Of a stretch of 41,688 nucleotides of DNA, positions 8,266-15,234 are shown in pieces; position 1 is the stretch's first letter; the number at the start of each line of letters is the position of its first letter. The notes under the pieces were generated by a model that saw only the letters and a program-made list of their open reading frames with translations, made no database searches and had not been told where the DNA came from. The stretch spans positions 1 through 41,688 of the forward strand of contig CANIVU010000084.1 in NCBI GenBank assembly GCA_947470805.1, given 5' to 3'. The stretch is from Acidobacteriota bacterium. Lineage in GTDB: Bacteria; Acidobacteriota; Terriglobia; Bryobacterales; Bryobacteraceae. The position numbers were made by a program, and so were the translations under genes.

Positions 8266-8622
8266 GTGCCCCGCGTAAAAAGAAGTACTAAACGTACAGA
8301 TAATCGGAAAAAAGTCCTGGCTCTGGCCAAAGGCTTTTTCCTTGCCAAGTCGAAGCTGCACCGTTATGCGCAGGAAGCGGTCGAAAAGTCGCTTTCCTAC
8401 GGATACAAGGGTCGCCGCCTTAAGAAGCGCGATTTCCGTTCGCTGTGGATCTGCCGCATTTCTGCCGGTACCCGCGCCAACGGCCTGTCGTATTCCAAGT
8501 TCATGAACGGACTGAAGAAGGCGCAGATCACCCTGAATCGCAAAATGCTGGCCGACATCGCCGCGCGCGATGCCGCCGCCTTCACAGCTCTGGTCGACAA
8601 GGCCAAAGCAGCTCTCGCGTAG
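8266..8622 (+). CDS. rplT: 50S ribosomal protein L20
   Basis: 118 residues, standard length. It starts with GTG, seven bases after an AAGGAGA site. [20 protein letters not shown] and the conserved YAYxxRRxKKRDFRxLWI-type region (here [18 protein letters not shown]) identify L20, which binds 23S rRNA early in assembly and represses its own operon in other bacteria. The 100-base gap to rpmI contains GC-rich short inverted repeats (for example GGCC at 8232-8235 with 8241-8244) and no gene. pheS and pheT, often downstream, are missing; the ZapB-like/ZapA pair follows instead. Confidence 0.97.
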   Translation: MPRVKRSTKRTDNRKKVLALAKGFFLAKSKLHRYAQEAVEKSLSYGYKGRRLKKRDFRSLWICRISAGTRANGLSYSKFMNGLKKAQITLNRKMLADIAARDAAAFTALVDKAKAALA

Positions 8623-8662
8623 TTCCCTGTAAATCCAACCCTGCATTAAAGAGGAACCGTAT

Positions 8663-8968
8663 ATGGACCTGCAGTTAGAGGATACCGATACACTATCCGG
8701 CCTGGAGGATCGCATCCTCCGGGCCGTTCAGCTTGTAGGCAAGCTCCGCGAGGAGAATGCGGAGCTGAAAGAGCGGCTGGCCGCAGCCGAATCCGAGGCG
8801 ACGCTGGCAGCGGCCGCTCGCAACGACGTCGAGGAGGCCCTCGCCGCCTTCAAAGCGAACGCCGGTAAGGCGGCATCCGAACTGGAGGTTCTCCAGGCGG
8901 AGCGGAAACAGGTAAAGGCCCGCATCGAAAAGCTGCTTGGCCAGATGGACCTGCTGAGCGCCAGTTAG
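8663..8968 (+). CDS. Small coiled-coil protein, ZapB-like
   Basis: 101 residues, almost entirely heptad-patterned helix from LEDRILRAVQLVGKLREENAEL to the end, with many Ala, Glu and Lys residues and no cysteine. This matches the build of ZapB-type cell division factors, which bind ZapA at the Z-ring. A zapA gene begins only 12 bases downstream, which supports the role. GAGGA lies seven bases before the ATG. Coiled coils match each other easily, so the ZapB assignment rests mainly on the neighbour. Confidence 0.7.
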   Translation: MDLQLEDTDTLSGLEDRILRAVQLVGKLREENAELKERLAAAESEATLAAAARNDVEEALAAFKANAGKAASELEVLQAERKQVKARIEKLLGQMDLLSAS

Positions 8969-8980
8969 TCAGGCCGTCCT

Positions 8981-9250
8981 ATGGCTAACGAAGCTCCGCC
9001 CGAGAAAAAGACCGTTCGCGTCTCGATTTTCAATCAATCCTACTCGCTCGTCACCACGGGCAAGGAAAGTGATGTTGAGGATCTCGCGCATCGCGTCGAC
9101 GAGCTGATGAACAACATTGCGCGAGGCACCAATGCGGACGCCTCGCGCATTGCTGTACTGGCGTGTATGCACCTGGCCGATGAGTTGCGCAGTGCCGAAT
9201 CCAAACACCGCAGCCTTTCAAAACTGCTGGAAGAGTCGCTCACCGACTAA
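8981..9250 (+). CDS. zapA: Cell division protein ZapA
   Basis: 89 residues. It begins with a beta-strand core typical of ZapA (VRVSIFNQSYSLVTTGKE) followed by VEDLAHRVDELMNNIA and a long C-terminal helix (RIAVLACMHLADELRS). ZapA crosslinks FtsZ filaments at the division septum as a dimer or tetramer. No Shine-Dalgarno site is seen; translation is probably coupled to the preceding coiled-coil gene 12 bases upstream. In many bacteria zapA follows pheT; here the phe genes are absent between rplT and this pair. Confidence 0.9.
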   Translation: MANEAPPEKKTVRVSIFNQSYSLVTTGKESDVEDLAHRVDELMNNIARGTNADASRIAVLACMHLADELRSAESKHRSLSKLLEESLTD

Positions 9251-9322
9251 CCCTCTATCAGTCTTTTTGATCGGCCTTATAGAAAAAACCATCGGCAACG
9301 AACCTCCTGTCCGTAGCAACAT

Positions 9323-9380
9323 AGTTGATCGAGCTGGCCCGTGTCCGGCAGCTCCCTTACTCCTTGTCCGAGGATCAACT
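9323..9380 (+). promoter_or_regulatory. Leader stem-loop in front of amtB that overlaps its ribosome binding site
   Basis: A perfect 8-bp stem (9323-9330 with 9373-9380) encloses a second hairpin with a 6-bp stem (9331-9336 with 9349-9354). The 3' arm covers the last base of the GAGG (9370-9373) that serves amtB, and ends four bases before the ATG. Folding would hinder ribosome loading, so this may be a translational control element. No known riboswitch consensus is recognised. Confidence 0.4.
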
Positions 9381-9384
9381 TTCC

Positions 9385-10743
9385 ATGAATTGGCCCCGTC
9401 TCGCGGCCGCCACGGTGTTGGCTGCCCCCTTTGCAATCGCGCAATCCAATCCTGCGCTTGACGCCGAACTGCAAAAACTGAAAGCGGCTGTTGCCGCCTC
9501 CCAATCGGCTGGGGACAACGCTTGGATGCTAACGTCCGCCGCGCTGGTTTTAATGATGACCGGCCCCGGCTTGGCGCTGTTCTACTGCGGTTTGGTGCGC
9601 AAGAAAAACGTTTTGGGCACCATGATGCAAAGCTTCATCATGATGGCGGTGATGACGCTGCTTTGGGCGGCGATTGGCTACAGCCTGGTGTTTGCTCCCG
9701 GCACGCCGTTCCTGGGTGGCCTGGACTTCGTCATGCTCAACAACGTCGGCACAGCACCCAACACGGATTACGCCCCGACGATCCCACACCTGACGTTCAT
9801 GGTCTACCAAATGATGTTCGCCGTGATCTCCCCAGCGCTGATCACCGGCGCCTTCGCCGAGCGGGTGAAGTTCAACTCCTTGTTGGTCTATTCGGTCCTT
9901 TGGGCATTTCTCGTCTACTTCCCGGTGGCCCACATGGTGTGGGGTAAGGGCGGTTTCCTCAATGCATTCATGGGCGGGGCTGTTCCGGTTCTCGATTTCG
10001 CCGGCGGCACGGTGGTCCACATCACGACGGGTATTTCGGCTCTGGTTTGTGCTCTGATGATCGGCCCTCGCCGCGGCTACCCGCACGACCCCATGAAACC
10101 ACACAGCCTGGTGCTCAGTTTCATCGGCGCTTGCCTGCTGTGGGTCGGCTGGTTCGGGTTCAACGCCGGCAGCGCCTTGGCGGCGTCTTCACTGGCATCG
10201 GTCGCCTTCGTCACCACGCATCTGGGTGCCGCCGCCGGCGCCGTAGCCTGGCTGATTGCCGAACAATGGCACAACGGCCGTCCCAGCGCACTGGGCGCCA
10301 TTTCCGGGGCCGTGGCAGGCCTGGCGACGGTCACACAAGGAGCGGGCTTTGTCGCGCCGTTCTCGGGTGCGATCTTTGGTCTCGCGGGCGGCTTCATTTG
10401 TTTCTACATGGTGGTCGTGATCAAGCAGAAACTGGGCTACGATGACACCCTGGACGCCTTTGGCGTGCATGGGGTCGGGGGAATCATCGGGGCCACGCTT
10501 ACGGGAATTCTCGCTACCGGTGCCTATAACGACGCCGTCAAACTGGCCGACGGGCGAATGGCGCAGATCGGGGCGCAACTCATCGGGATCGTTGTCGGCG
10601 TTGCCTTCGCGGTGGTTGGCAGCTGGATCGCGCTCAAGCTCACAGCCGCTCTCACCGGCGGCCTGCGAATGGAACCGAGAGAAGAGACACAAGGAATGGA
10701 TCTGGTGATCCATGGCGAAGAAGGGTACAATTTGGATGCCTGA
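9385..10743 (+). CDS. amtB: Ammonium transporter AmtB
   Basis: 452 residues from the ATG. The N-terminus MNWPRLAAATVLAAPFAIAQ is a signal peptide, as known for Amt proteins, followed by 11 membrane helices. The pore histidine pair is present: H212 (GGTVVHITTG) and H362 (FGVHGVGG). GPGLALFYCGLVRKKNVL and the AFAERVKF motif are typical. A longer frame from TTG at 9325 would put 20 polar residues before the signal peptide and is unlikely. It conducts NH4+/NH3 across the inner membrane and is normally gated by the PII protein, whose gene follows within eight bases. Confidence 0.96.
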   Translation: MNWPRLAAATVLAAPFAIAQSNPALDAELQKLKAAVAASQSAGDNAWMLTSAALVLMMTGPGLALFYCGLVRKKNVLGTMMQSFIMMAVMTLLWAAIGYSLVFAPGTPFLGGLDFVMLNNVGTAPNTDYAPTIPHLTFMVYQMMFAVISPALITGAFAERVKFNSLLVYSVLWAFLVYFPVAHMVWGKGGFLNAFMGGAVPVLDFAGGTVVHITTGISALVCALMIGPRRGYPHDPMKPHSLVLSFIGACLLWVGWFGFNAGSALAASSLASVAFVTTHLGAAAGAVAWLIAEQWHNGRPSALGAISGAVAGLATVTQGAGFVAPFSGAIFGLAGGFICFYMVVVIKQKLGYDDTLDAFGVHGVGGIIGATLTGILATGAYNDAVKLADGRMAQIGAQLIGIVVGVAFAVVGSWIALKLTAALTGGLRMEPREETQGMDLVIHGEEGYNLDA

Positions 10744-10750
10744 GTTCGCC

Positions 10751-11089
10751 ATGAAGAAAATCGAAGCCATCATCCAACCGTTCAAACTCGAAGCCGTGAA
10801 GGAGGCGCTGAAGGCAATCGATATCGACGGTATGACCGTCAGCGAAGTGCGTGGCCACGGCCGGCAAAAGGGGCACGTGGAGATCTATCGCGGCCGCGAA
10901 TATCAGGTCGACCTGATTCCCAAGGTAAAGCTGGAAATGATTGTCAGCAACGCCCGCGCCGAGGAGGTAATCCAAGCCATCGTAAAGACCGCGCGCACCG
11001 GTAAGATTGGCGACGGCAAGATCTTCGTCTACGATATCGGCGAGGCGATCCGGATTCGAAATAATGAGCGAGGCGACGCCGCGCTGTAA
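10751..11089 (+). CDS. glnB: Nitrogen regulatory protein P-II
   Basis: 112 residues, exact canonical length from ATG 10751 (MKKIEAIIQPFKLEAVKEAL). The T-loop contains the uridylylation tyrosine Y51 in YRGREYQVD, and the B-loop TARTGKIGDGKIFV is intact. PII senses 2-oxoglutarate and ATP/ADP and, when unmodified, blocks AmtB; the amtB-PII pair is the usual arrangement. Sequence alone does not separate GlnB from GlnK. A start at 10736 (MPEFAMKK), overlapping amtB and preceded by AAGGG at a distance of ten bases, is also possible. Its stop lies three bases from the stop of the convergent SMP-30-like gene. Confidence 0.95.
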   Translation: MKKIEAIIQPFKLEAVKEALKAIDIDGMTVSEVRGHGRQKGHVEIYRGREYQVDLIPKVKLEMIVSNARAEEVIQAIVKTARTGKIGDGKIFVYDIGEAIRIRNNERGDAAL

Positions 11090-11092
11090 CGG

Positions 11093-12097
11093 CTAGCGGT
11101 TCATTCCCACAATCGAGTTCGGAATCTGGAACAGCGTCTTACCGGCGGTCACATACAGAGTTTTGTTGTCCGGTCCGCCGAAGGCGGTATTGGTTATCGT
11201 ATCTTCCGGAATGGGTATAAAGCGGAGTAACTTCCCTTGCGGCGAAATCACATGGACGCCGCATTTTGTATCCAGTGTCTCCTTGGTCCCACGCAGCCGG
11301 TGCAACCCCGCGGCCGCATAAATATTGCCTTCCGTGTCAATGGTCATTCCATCGGCGCTGCGTCCCGGATAGAAGTTGTAGTGGACACGCCGGTTGGATA
11401 GCGTCCCTTCGGCGGATAAGTCAAACGCACGAATCGCACGGGCCCCGCCATCCACCTTGTTCGCCTCGATCAGGTAAAACGTCTTGTCGTCGGGCGAAAT
11501 CACCAACCCGTTCGGCCACTCCGTTTCAGGTTCAGTCAACAACCGGATAATCTTCCCATCGAGATCGATCCGATAGACGCCGGGCTTACCTGTAGTCCCG
11601 GACGCCTTCGTCGCTGGCGAGGTCGAATCCGGCGCCGGATCGGTAAAATACAACCGGCCTTTCGAATCGATCGTCACGTCGTTCGGAGCGTTGAACAGCT
11701 TTCCTTCAAACTGCGTGGCAATCTCTTCCACTTTCCCCGTCTTCAGATCTGTCCTCGTGACCCGAGGTTTGTTCCGCTCCCCGTCGGAGCCTTCGCAGGC
11801 GATCAACCGGCCCTGCTGGTCGAACAGCAGGCCATTGGCGCGATTGGAATCCGCACGGAACACTTCATGCTTTTTTGTTTGCGGGTTGAAACGCAAAATC
11901 CGGTTATTGGCAACGTCGGTGAAATAGAGCATCCCATCCGGCCCTTGCGCCGGCCCTTCGGTGAAGGCCACCGAGGTCGCAACGGACGCCTCCGGCTCCG
12001 GCGCTGCTGCCGCTTGGGGGGCAGCTTTTTCAGCACAGCCGGCGAGGATCAGGATGGGAACAACAAACAGTGCGCGCATGCAGGAGGATCGTATCAC
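11093..12097 (-). CDS. SMP-30/gluconolactonase-like lipoprotein
   Basis: 334 residues. A lipobox (LILAGC, Cys at about residue 21) predicts a lipid-anchored periplasmic protein. The rest is a six-bladed beta-propeller of the SMP-30/gluconolactonase/LRE family, with repeated blocks such as FTEGPAQGPDGMLYFTD, NAPNDVTIDSKGRLYFTD, WPNGLVISPDDKTFYLIE and DGMTIDTEGNIY. The Asn/Asp residues in these blocks are the usual divalent-metal ligands. Probably a lactonase or related hydrolase; substrate unknown. The GTG start shares a base with the stop of mgtC (TAGTG), so it is the last gene of the leftward que operon; an in-frame ATG at 12079 would also keep the lipobox. Confidence 0.85.
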   Translation of the reverse strand: MIRSSCMRALFVVPILILAGCAEKAAPQAAAAPEPEASVATSVAFTEGPAQGPDGMLYFTDVANNRILRFNPQTKKHEVFRADSNRANGLLFDQQGRLIACEGSDGERNKPRVTRTDLKTGKVEEIATQFEGKLFNAPNDVTIDSKGRLYFTDPAPDSTSPATKASGTTGKPGVYRIDLDGKIIRLLTEPETEWPNGLVISPDDKTFYLIEANKVDGGARAIRAFDLSAEGTLSNRRVHYNFYPGRSADGMTIDTEGNIYAAAGLHRLRGTKETLDTKCGVHVISPQGKLLRFIPIPEDTITNTAFGGPDNKTLYVTAGKTLFQIPNSIVGMNR

Positions 12098-12570
12098 TAA
12101 TCGTCCAACGAGTTATCCGTCCCGAGCTGCTCCCGCTCCAACTCCAGTTGAATTTCCCGTTTCAACGGCGTTAGGTATTGTAGCGTCAGAAAGTTCACCA
12201 GGCTCAGCACCACGGCAATATGAAAATAGCCAAACCCGGCGGCGGCGCCCAGAATGCCGACGCACCACACACTTGCCGCCGTCGCCGTACCGCTGACGCT
12301 GTGCTTCGCCCGAAGAATCGCGCCCCCGCCCACGAACCCGATCCCGGTCACCAGCCCCTGCAAGATCCGCGACAGCGCATCCGGCGAAGAGTTCGAAAAA
12401 CTGGCGCCCAACATCGCGAGTCCACAACTGGCGATGGCCACGATCGGAAAGGTCCGCAATCCGGCGCTGCGTGCCTCCCGCTCCCGGTTCCAGCCAATCG
12501 GTAGCGCCAAGGCATAAGCGATGCTCATACGGAGCAAATCCTGGCCGGTTTGTTCGATGGTCGGTGGCAT
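12097..12570 (-). CDS. MgtC/SapB family membrane protein
   Basis: 157 residues from ATG 12570; GTG at 12585 would add five. Four to five helices in the first 120 residues carry the family marks: ALALPIGWNREREARSAGLRT, GLVTGIGFVGGGAILR and GTATAASVWCVGILGAAAG. The C-terminus is a short charged cytoplasmic tail; the ACT-like domain of pathogen MgtC is lacking, so this is the short form. Members have been linked to Mg2+ limitation and to control of the F-type ATPase. On the minus strand TATAAA lies exactly six bases before the ATG, hinting at an internal leaderless promoter inside the que operon. Confidence 0.88.
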   Translation of the reverse strand: MPPTIEQTGQDLLRMSIAYALALPIGWNREREARSAGLRTFPIVAIASCGLAMLGASFSNSSPDALSRILQGLVTGIGFVGGGAILRAKHSVSGTATAASVWCVGILGAAAGFGYFHIAVVLSLVNFLTLQYLTPLKREIQLELEREQLGTDNSLDD

Positions 12571-12594
12571 GGAACTTTTATACACCCTCGGCGG

Positions 12595-13269
12595 CTACAC
12601 GCCGCGCCGGTCGCCCCATATGTCAACGTGAACGCGCGGGCTGTAACGGTAGCCGTATTCCAAACACAACGGCACCAGCCACGCCGCCCGCTCCCGAATC
12701 ACCTCAGGCGACCGGCCCTCCGGCATCAGCAATACGTTCTCGGCCGGCGCACCCAATACCGACACGACGTGGCCAATCTCGGCCAGATCCTCCGGCGCCG
12801 CCACGACGAACTTCAACTGATACGAATAGGCGTCCATCAAACACCGCAAAACGTCCGGCTGCATTCGCGTCCGTTCGTGCGCCGGCCCCCATTTCGCATC
12901 GTTCGGAGTGGAGTTCGCCAACTTCGGCGAAATACTCATCAGGTCACACGCAACGGCTGCAAAAACCGTGCCAGCCGTCTCAACCGTAATATGCAAGCCT
13001 CGCGCACGCAGGGCCTCCGTCAGCGCCACCACTTCCGGTGCAATCATCGGCTCCCCACCCGTCACAACGACGTGCCGCGCACCAAAGCCGGCCACTTGCG
13101 CCACCAGCGAATCAACCGTCCGCGCCTCGCCCTCCGGTGTCCACGAAGTGTATGGCGTATCGCACCACTTACAACGCAAGTTACACCCCGATGTCCGGAC
13201 AAACACCGAGGGAACTCCAACTAACTTCCCTTCCCCTTGCACCGAATAAAATACTTCGGCGATCTTCAC
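12595..13269 (-). CDS. queE: 7-carboxy-7-deazaguanine synthase QueE
   Basis: 224 residues. A radical-SAM enzyme that contracts 6-carboxytetrahydropterin to 7-carboxy-7-deazaguanine in the preQ0/queuosine pathway. Signature [15 protein letters not shown] contains the CxxxCxxC cluster site, and FYSVQGEG near the start is the substrate-binding motif. GTG 13269 overlaps the queC stop by four bases (GTGA) and gives the standard N-terminus; an upstream in-frame GTG at 13287 would add six residues. QueC, the next enzyme of the pathway, is encoded just upstream. QueD and FolE are not in the window. Confidence 0.95.
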   Translation of the reverse strand: MKIAEVFYSVQGEGKLVGVPSVFVRTSGCNLRCKWCDTPYTSWTPEGEARTVDSLVAQVAGFGARHVVVTGGEPMIAPEVVALTEALRARGLHITVETAGTVFAAVACDLMSISPKLANSTPNDAKWGPAHERTRMQPDVLRCLMDAYSYQLKFVVAAPEDLAEIGHVVSVLGAPAENVLLMPEGRSPEVIRERAAWLVPLCLEYGYRYSPRVHVDIWGDRRGV

Positions 13270-13958
13270 AACCCGTACCGGTCCCACAACCCGTCCCGCA
13301 CCCCAGCCTCGGCAAACCCTTTGGCCCGCAACAGGCAGGAATCACACTCCCCGCAGGGCCGCCCGTCGACAGCGGGGTCGTAACAGCTATGCGTCAACCC
13401 ATAGTCCACCCCGCATGAGACGCCCAAACGAATAATTTCCGCCTTCGAAAGTTGCAGCAGCGGCGTGTGGATCTTCAACTTCGTCGTCCCCTCCACGCCA
13501 GTCTTCGTAGCCAGATTCGCCATCGACTCAAACGCCGAAACAAACTCCGGCCGGCAATCCGGATACCCCGAATAGTCCACCGCGTTCACGCCCAGAAAAA
13601 TATCCGACGCGCCTAAGACCTCAGCCCATGCCATCGCGAAGGACAGGAAAATCGTATTCCGCGCCGGGACATAGGTAATCGGAATCCCGGGCTCAATCTC
13701 CTCCACAGAATGATGCTTGGGAACGTCGATGCCAGCCGTCAACGCCGACCCGCCGAACATCCGCAAATCAATATGCGCCACACGATGATCAACCGCGCCC
13801 AATGCCGCGGCCACATTTCGCGCCGCCTCCAGTTCGAAGATGTGCCGCTGCCCGTAATCGAAGCTCAGCGCATAGCTCGTAAACCCGTCCCGGCGGGCCA
13901 CACCCAGGCAAGTCGCCGAATCCAGTCCCCCGCTCAACAAACAAATCGCCTTACGCAT
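13266..13958 (-). CDS. queC: 7-cyano-7-deazaguanine synthase QueC
   Basis: 230 residues from ATG 13958. It uses ATP and ammonia to turn 7-carboxy-7-deazaguanine into preQ0. The ATP-pyrophosphatase loop SGGLDSATC is at residues 9-17, FDYGQRH follows, and four zinc cysteines lie near the C-terminus (SCYDP and RPCGECDSC). The start overlaps the end of the MFS gene by eight bases, and the stop overlaps queE by four, so the three are translated as a block. Product preQ0 feeds tRNA queuosine and, in some bacteria, 7-deazaguanine DNA modification; no dpd genes are seen. Confidence 0.96.
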   Translation of the reverse strand: MRKAICLLSGGLDSATCLGVARRDGFTSYALSFDYGQRHIFELEAARNVAAALGAVDHRVAHIDLRMFGGSALTAGIDVPKHHSVEEIEPGIPITYVPARNTIFLSFAMAWAEVLGASDIFLGVNAVDYSGYPDCRPEFVSAFESMANLATKTGVEGTTKLKIHTPLLQLSKAEIIRLGVSCGVDYGLTHSCYDPAVDGRPCGECDSCLLRAKGFAEAGVRDGLWDRYGL

Positions 13959-15156
13959 TTTCGTCAATCATCCGTGCCAAGAAATAGCCAATCACCGGAA
14001 ACGCCGATACACACGCCATCGCCGTTCCTAACCCAACCCGGTCCGCGGTCCAGCCAACCAGTGGGATAAACACCAGGCCCGCGCTGCCCCAGGCAAACCC
14101 CATCATCAACGCCGACACCGTGCCTGCCTGCGTCGGCACTAACCGCTGCCCCATCACCAGATTCACCGGAATCGTAAATAGAAGCAACAGCCCGGCCAGC
14201 GCCAGGGCCACCAGTGCCAGCCACCCCTCCGTCAGGAAAAACATGGCCAAAAACGGCAGGCATCCGGCCATCGAAATCAGAATCACACGTTTGCCGCCAT
14301 ACCGGTCCGCCAGGTTCCCGCCCAGAAAGCCGCCCAGTCCGCCGAACGCCAGATACAGCGTCAAGCCTAACGCCGCCGATTGGACCGAGAACCCTCGTTC
14401 CCGATTCAAATAGAGCGGCAGAAACTGCGAAAACACCATCTGCACGATGCTGCGAATAAAGACTAGAGAAAACAGGATTGCCAGCGGCCGCCACTTCGCC
14501 CGCAACGCGGCCGCATCGAAGTGGTTCGAGGTCTCCCGCGAGACAGGAGCCAACCGGAACTGAAAGGCCAGATAGACAGAAACCAACACGCCGGGAACAG
14601 CGCCCAACCACGTCATTTCCAATCCATAACGTTCCGACAGAAACGTGAAAAACGCGGGACCAAATGCCATACCGAACGTCCCGGAGCTGATAAACACCGC
14701 CATCCACCGCGACTTGTTCCCACGAATGCGCGCCGTTGCGTTAGCCGACGCCTGCGGATGAAACGACGCAATCCCCATGCCGCCCAGCATCACCATCGCG
14801 ATCAGCATCGGATACCCGGTCGCCAATCCCAATGACGAAATGAAAATCCCAGCCATCGCCGGAGCCAAAACGGTGAACAGCCGCGAACCCGATTTGTCCG
14901 ACAAGATCCCATATACCGGCTGCAACAAAGAGCTGGAGAAAATCAACATCCCCGCCAGCAACCCGGCCTGCGCTAAACTCAAGCCAAACCGCTGCACCAG
15001 CATCGGTTGAAACGAACTCAAACCGCTGGAATACAGGTCGATGAAGAAGTGCGCAAACGACAGTAGCGCAAGTGCCTGGTAGCCAACCCGATTCGATCCG
15101 CTGTCCGAAAAGGAAAGCGAACGATCAGACGCCAAACTGGCAGTTTTTGAGCTCAT
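13951..15156 (-). CDS. MFS transporter resembling fosmidomycin-resistance (Fsr) proteins
   Basis: 401 residues, 12 predicted helices. The N-terminal part [39 protein letters not shown] and [17 protein letters not shown] match the Fsr branch of the major facilitator superfamily. First gene of a leftward operon with queC, queE, mgtC and the SMP-30-like gene, overlapping queC by eight bases. Fsr-like proteins are drug/metabolite exporters; given the tight link to preQ0 synthesis, transport of a deazapurine or pterin-related compound is possible but is only inferred from position. A symmetric -10 region lies 37 bases upstream. Confidence 0.85.
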   Translation of the reverse strand: MSSKTASLASDRSLSFSDSGSNRVGYQALALLSFAHFFIDLYSSGLSSFQPMLVQRFGLSLAQAGLLAGMLIFSSSLLQPVYGILSDKSGSRLFTVLAPAMAGIFISSLGLATGYPMLIAMVMLGGMGIASFHPQASANATARIRGNKSRWMAVFISSGTFGMAFGPAFFTFLSERYGLEMTWLGAVPGVLVSVYLAFQFRLAPVSRETSNHFDAAALRAKWRPLAILFSLVFIRSIVQMVFSQFLPLYLNRERGFSVQSAALGLTLYLAFGGLGGFLGGNLADRYGGKRVILISMAGCLPFLAMFFLTEGWLALVALALAGLLLLFTIPVNLVMGQRLVPTQAGTVSALMMGFAWGSAGLVFIPLVGWTADRVGLGTAMACVSAFPVIGYFLARMIDENA

Positions 15157-15192
15157 TACGAAGGGGAACGGCGAATGCGGGTACGAATTTCA

Positions 15193-15200
15193 AGTATAGC
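15193..15200. promoter_or_regulatory. Symmetric -10 region between the MFS and TIGR03437 genes
   Basis: The minus strand reads TATACT (15198 to 15193) toward the MFS-que operon, and the plus strand reads TATAGC (15195-15200) toward the secreted protein gene. Both share the core TATA. -35 elements are not clear on either side. It lies 34 bases before the preferred ATG of the rightward gene. Confidence 0.4.
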
Positions 15201-15234
15201 GAAACCCTTTTCAGGGTCCGGGGTTTGTAAGGGA

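Noticed and set aside
9335-9350. Sigma-54 promoter for amtB (TGG and GC with 12-bp phase)
   Set aside because: The GG-GC spacing fits, but the TT before the GC and the A in TGGCA are missing. Such matches are common by chance in GC-rich DNA, and the bases are better explained by the inner hairpin.
9325-9384. Longer AmtB starting at TTG 9325
   Set aside because: It would place 20 polar residues before a clean signal peptide; ATG 9385 fits the family.
9251-9384. 6S RNA gene after zapA, as in many proteobacteria
   Set aside because: No long two-armed stem with central bubble could be drawn; only the short nested hairpin near amtB is seen.
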